NCBI GenBank assembly: GCA_035542575.1
Contig: DATKLE010000155.1
Coordinates: 23,583 to 87,582, forward strand
From: JAIQET01 sp035542575
GTDB taxonomy: Bacteria > Acidobacteriota > Terriglobia > Terriglobales > Acidobacteriaceae
Length of the DNA stretch: 64,000 bases
Reading direction: 5' to 3'
The position numbers and the translations under genes are program-made. The notes under the pieces are model-generated. The model did not search any database. It was not told where the DNA came from and saw nothing but the letters and a program-made list of their open reading frames with translations. Positions 62,548 to 64,000 of the stretch are shown here, piece after piece (the stretch's first letter is position 1; every line of letters begins with the position of its first letter).

Positions 62548-63765
62548 ATGAACCTGAAGAATGTTCTTCACCAAGCATTCGTGACTTTGCAGCGCAACTG
62601 GATTCGCAGTGGGCTGACCATTCTGGGTATTGCGGTCGGGGTAGGAGCGTTCATCTGTGTGGTGGCGATTGGTAACGCGGGAAGCAGCCGGATCGAGGAC
62701 CAGCTTCAGAGCCTGGGCGACAACTTCATCTGGGTAGAGGCGGGCAGCCGCATCCGCGGCGGCATGCGCGCGGGATCGCGCGGCACCAGGTCGCTGGTGC
62801 TGAGCGATGCCGAGGCGATTGTCCAGCAGGTTCCGCTTATCCGCCGCATGTGCCCCAATGTGGACGGCCACATTCAGGTAGTGTACGGAGGGGAAAACTG
62901 GGCGACCATGTACCGCGGGGTCACCCCCGAGTTTCTGCATATTCGCCGGTGGGAAGTTCGTTCGGGCTCATTCTTCACCGCGGCGGACGTGGAAGCTGAC
63001 GCGCCGCTGTGCGTGCTCGGACAAACGGTGGTGGACAACCTCTTCGGCATCGAGGACCCGATCGGCAAGACGGTGAGGGTGCAGAGCCTGCCCTGCAAAG
63101 TGATCGGAGTACTGCAGCGCAAAGGCTTCTCGGCGACCGGACAGGACCAGGACGACTTCATCGTCATGCCGTTTACCACGGTGCAGAAGAGGCTGACCGG
63201 AAAATTCTGGCTCGACGATATCTTCTTTTCGGCAGCCTCGCGGGAGGGGATGCCCGAAGCCACCAGGCAGATCGTAAGCCTTTTGCGGGAACGTCACCAT
63301 CTCAATGTCACCGAAGATGATGATTTCAACGTCCGCCGGCCGGAAGACGTGGTGCAGGCCCAGCTGGAGACCAGCCGGATCATGACCGCATTGATGGCCA
63401 GTGTAGCGTCCTTGTCCTTGTTAGTAGGCGGAATCGGAATCATGAACATCATGCTGGTCTCGGTCACGCAGCGCACGCGGGAAATTGGCGTCCGGCTGGC
63501 CGTGGGCGCCACTGAGTGGGACGTTCAGATGCAATTCTTGAGCGAGGCGGTCGCACTCAGTCTTCTGGGCGGGATTTTTGGGCTGCTCACCGGCATCGGG
63601 TCGTCGTACGCGGTGGAAAGTTTGTTTCAGTTTCCGACCAAACTCACGTTAGAGGTGTTTGCCATTGGCGGCCTGTTCTCGGCAGGCGTGGGAATTTTGT
63701 TCGGCTACTATCCAGCGCGAAAGGCCTCCCAACTCGATCCCATCCAAGGCCTGCGCTACGAATAG
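62548..63765 (+). CDS. ABC transporter permease, MacB/FtsX family
   Basis: The 405-residue protein has one N-terminal membrane helix (SGLTILGIAVGVGAFICVVAIG), a MacB periplasmic core domain (about 45-250) and a three-helix FtsX domain (SLSLLVGGIGIMNIMLVSV, then VTQRTREIGVRLAVGA) with the conserved TREIG-R-A-GA motif. Such permeases work with an ATPase (MacB-like/LolD) in macrolide, lipoprotein or other export; no ATPase gene is adjacent in the window. No ribosome binding site is obvious. Confidence 0.9.
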   Translation: MNLKNVLHQAFVTLQRNWIRSGLTILGIAVGVGAFICVVAIGNAGSSRIEDQLQSLGDNFIWVEAGSRIRGGMRAGSRGTRSLVLSDAEAIVQQVPLIRRMCPNVDGHIQVVYGGENWATMYRGVTPEFLHIRRWEVRSGSFFTAADVEADAPLCVLGQTVVDNLFGIEDPIGKTVRVQSLPCKVIGVLQRKGFSATGQDQDDFIVMPFTTVQKRLTGKFWLDDIFFSAASREGMPEATRQIVSLLRERHHLNVTEDDDFNVRRPEDVVQAQLETSRIMTALMASVASLSLLVGGIGIMNIMLVSVTQRTREIGVRLAVGATEWDVQMQFLSEAVALSLLGGIFGLLTGIGSSYAVESLFQFPTKLTLEVFAIGGLFSAGVGILFGYYPARKASQLDPIQGLRYE

Positions 63766-63827
63766 CTGCCGGCGCGCCCATCGCTAGATCCACAAACTGG
63801 CGTGCTATCATCAGATTACGGCGCTGT

Positions 63828-63904
63828 GGCGGTGTAGCTCAGGTGGTTAGAGCGACGGTCTCATAATCCGTAGGTCGTTGGTTCGAGTCCAACCGCCGCC
63901 ACCA
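63828..63904 (+). tRNA. tRNA-Met (anticodon CAT), probably elongator
   Basis: A full cloverleaf of 77 bases: acceptor GGCGGTG pairs with CGCCGCC, D arm GCTC/GAGC, anticodon loop CTCATAA, T arm GTTGG/CCAAC with TTCGAGT, discriminator A and encoded CCA. The anticodon stem lacks the three G-C pairs of initiators and has a T-T mismatch next to the loop, so elongator Met (or CAT-type tRNA-Ile2) is expected. Confidence 0.95.
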
Positions 63905-64000
63905 ATCTTTACGCAGACCCCTCCCATTTCCCGGAATTCCGCCAGCACCTAAGGTTTCGCCGCGGTAAGCAGTCTCGGCGGCCAATCGATCAACTGGGCA

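Overview
The window is high-GC, gene-dense chromosomal DNA of a free-living Gram-negative bacterium. The gene content fits Acidobacteriota (Terriglobia-like): a HAF-repeat secreted protein, a Big_2-domain lipoprotein, a TonB-domain fusion, a giant doubled-CXXCH cytochrome, a YhaM-type exoribonuclease and spacers made of short repeated words. That placement is inference from gene content; there is no rRNA here to confirm it. No prophage, transposase, CRISPR array or rRNA operon was seen. One tRNA (anticodon CAT) lies at the right edge.

Layout. (1) 1-5822: a truncated multihaem cytochrome c (14 CXXCH in the visible part) diverges from resB-ccsA (System II cytochrome c maturation), followed directly by a sensor kinase. 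(2) 5823-14119: secreted and surface proteins (HAF repeats, SGNH-like, HE-motif protein, Big_2 lipoprotein) surround an NtrC-type regulator, probably the partner of the kinase; a 29-bp exact copy of part of the SGNH-like gene sits just after the kinase. (3) 14456-20959: flagellar and chemotaxis block fliK, short flgD, flgE, fliL, HDOD gene, cheB, plus a small receiver. (4) 21198-31264: metallopeptidase-like proteins (M1, TPR-gluzincin, M49-like), a PP2C phosphatase, a SurA/PrsA-type isomerase, YhaM and a glycine-zipper lipoprotein. (5) 31387-40639: housekeeping genes: a NarL-type regulator, aroC, def, fmt, rsmB, a PASTA protein, recQ and a class III aminotransferase.

(6) 40672-44239: penicillin-binding protein 1A and an S41 (carboxy-terminal processing) protease homologue that lacks both catalytic residues. 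(7) 44546-52408, all minus strand: sensor kinase, OmpR-type regulator, PP2C phosphatase and ECF sigma factor in near-overlapping order, then trehalose synthase, a glycosyltransferase and a membrane channel-like protein. Read together this looks like a signalling cascade placed upstream of compatible-solute and osmotic-shock genes. (8) 52585-53943: a degenerate receiver fused to a TonB C-terminal domain. (9) 54062-61529: a full hypFBAED set plus hypC for [NiFe]-hydrogenase maturation, interrupted by an opposite-strand nickel transporter and phoU, with CRP/FNR-type palindromes in the spacers; no hydrogenase structural genes are in the window. (10) 61644-63904: a 2OG-Fe(II) oxygenase, a MacB-type permease and the tRNA.
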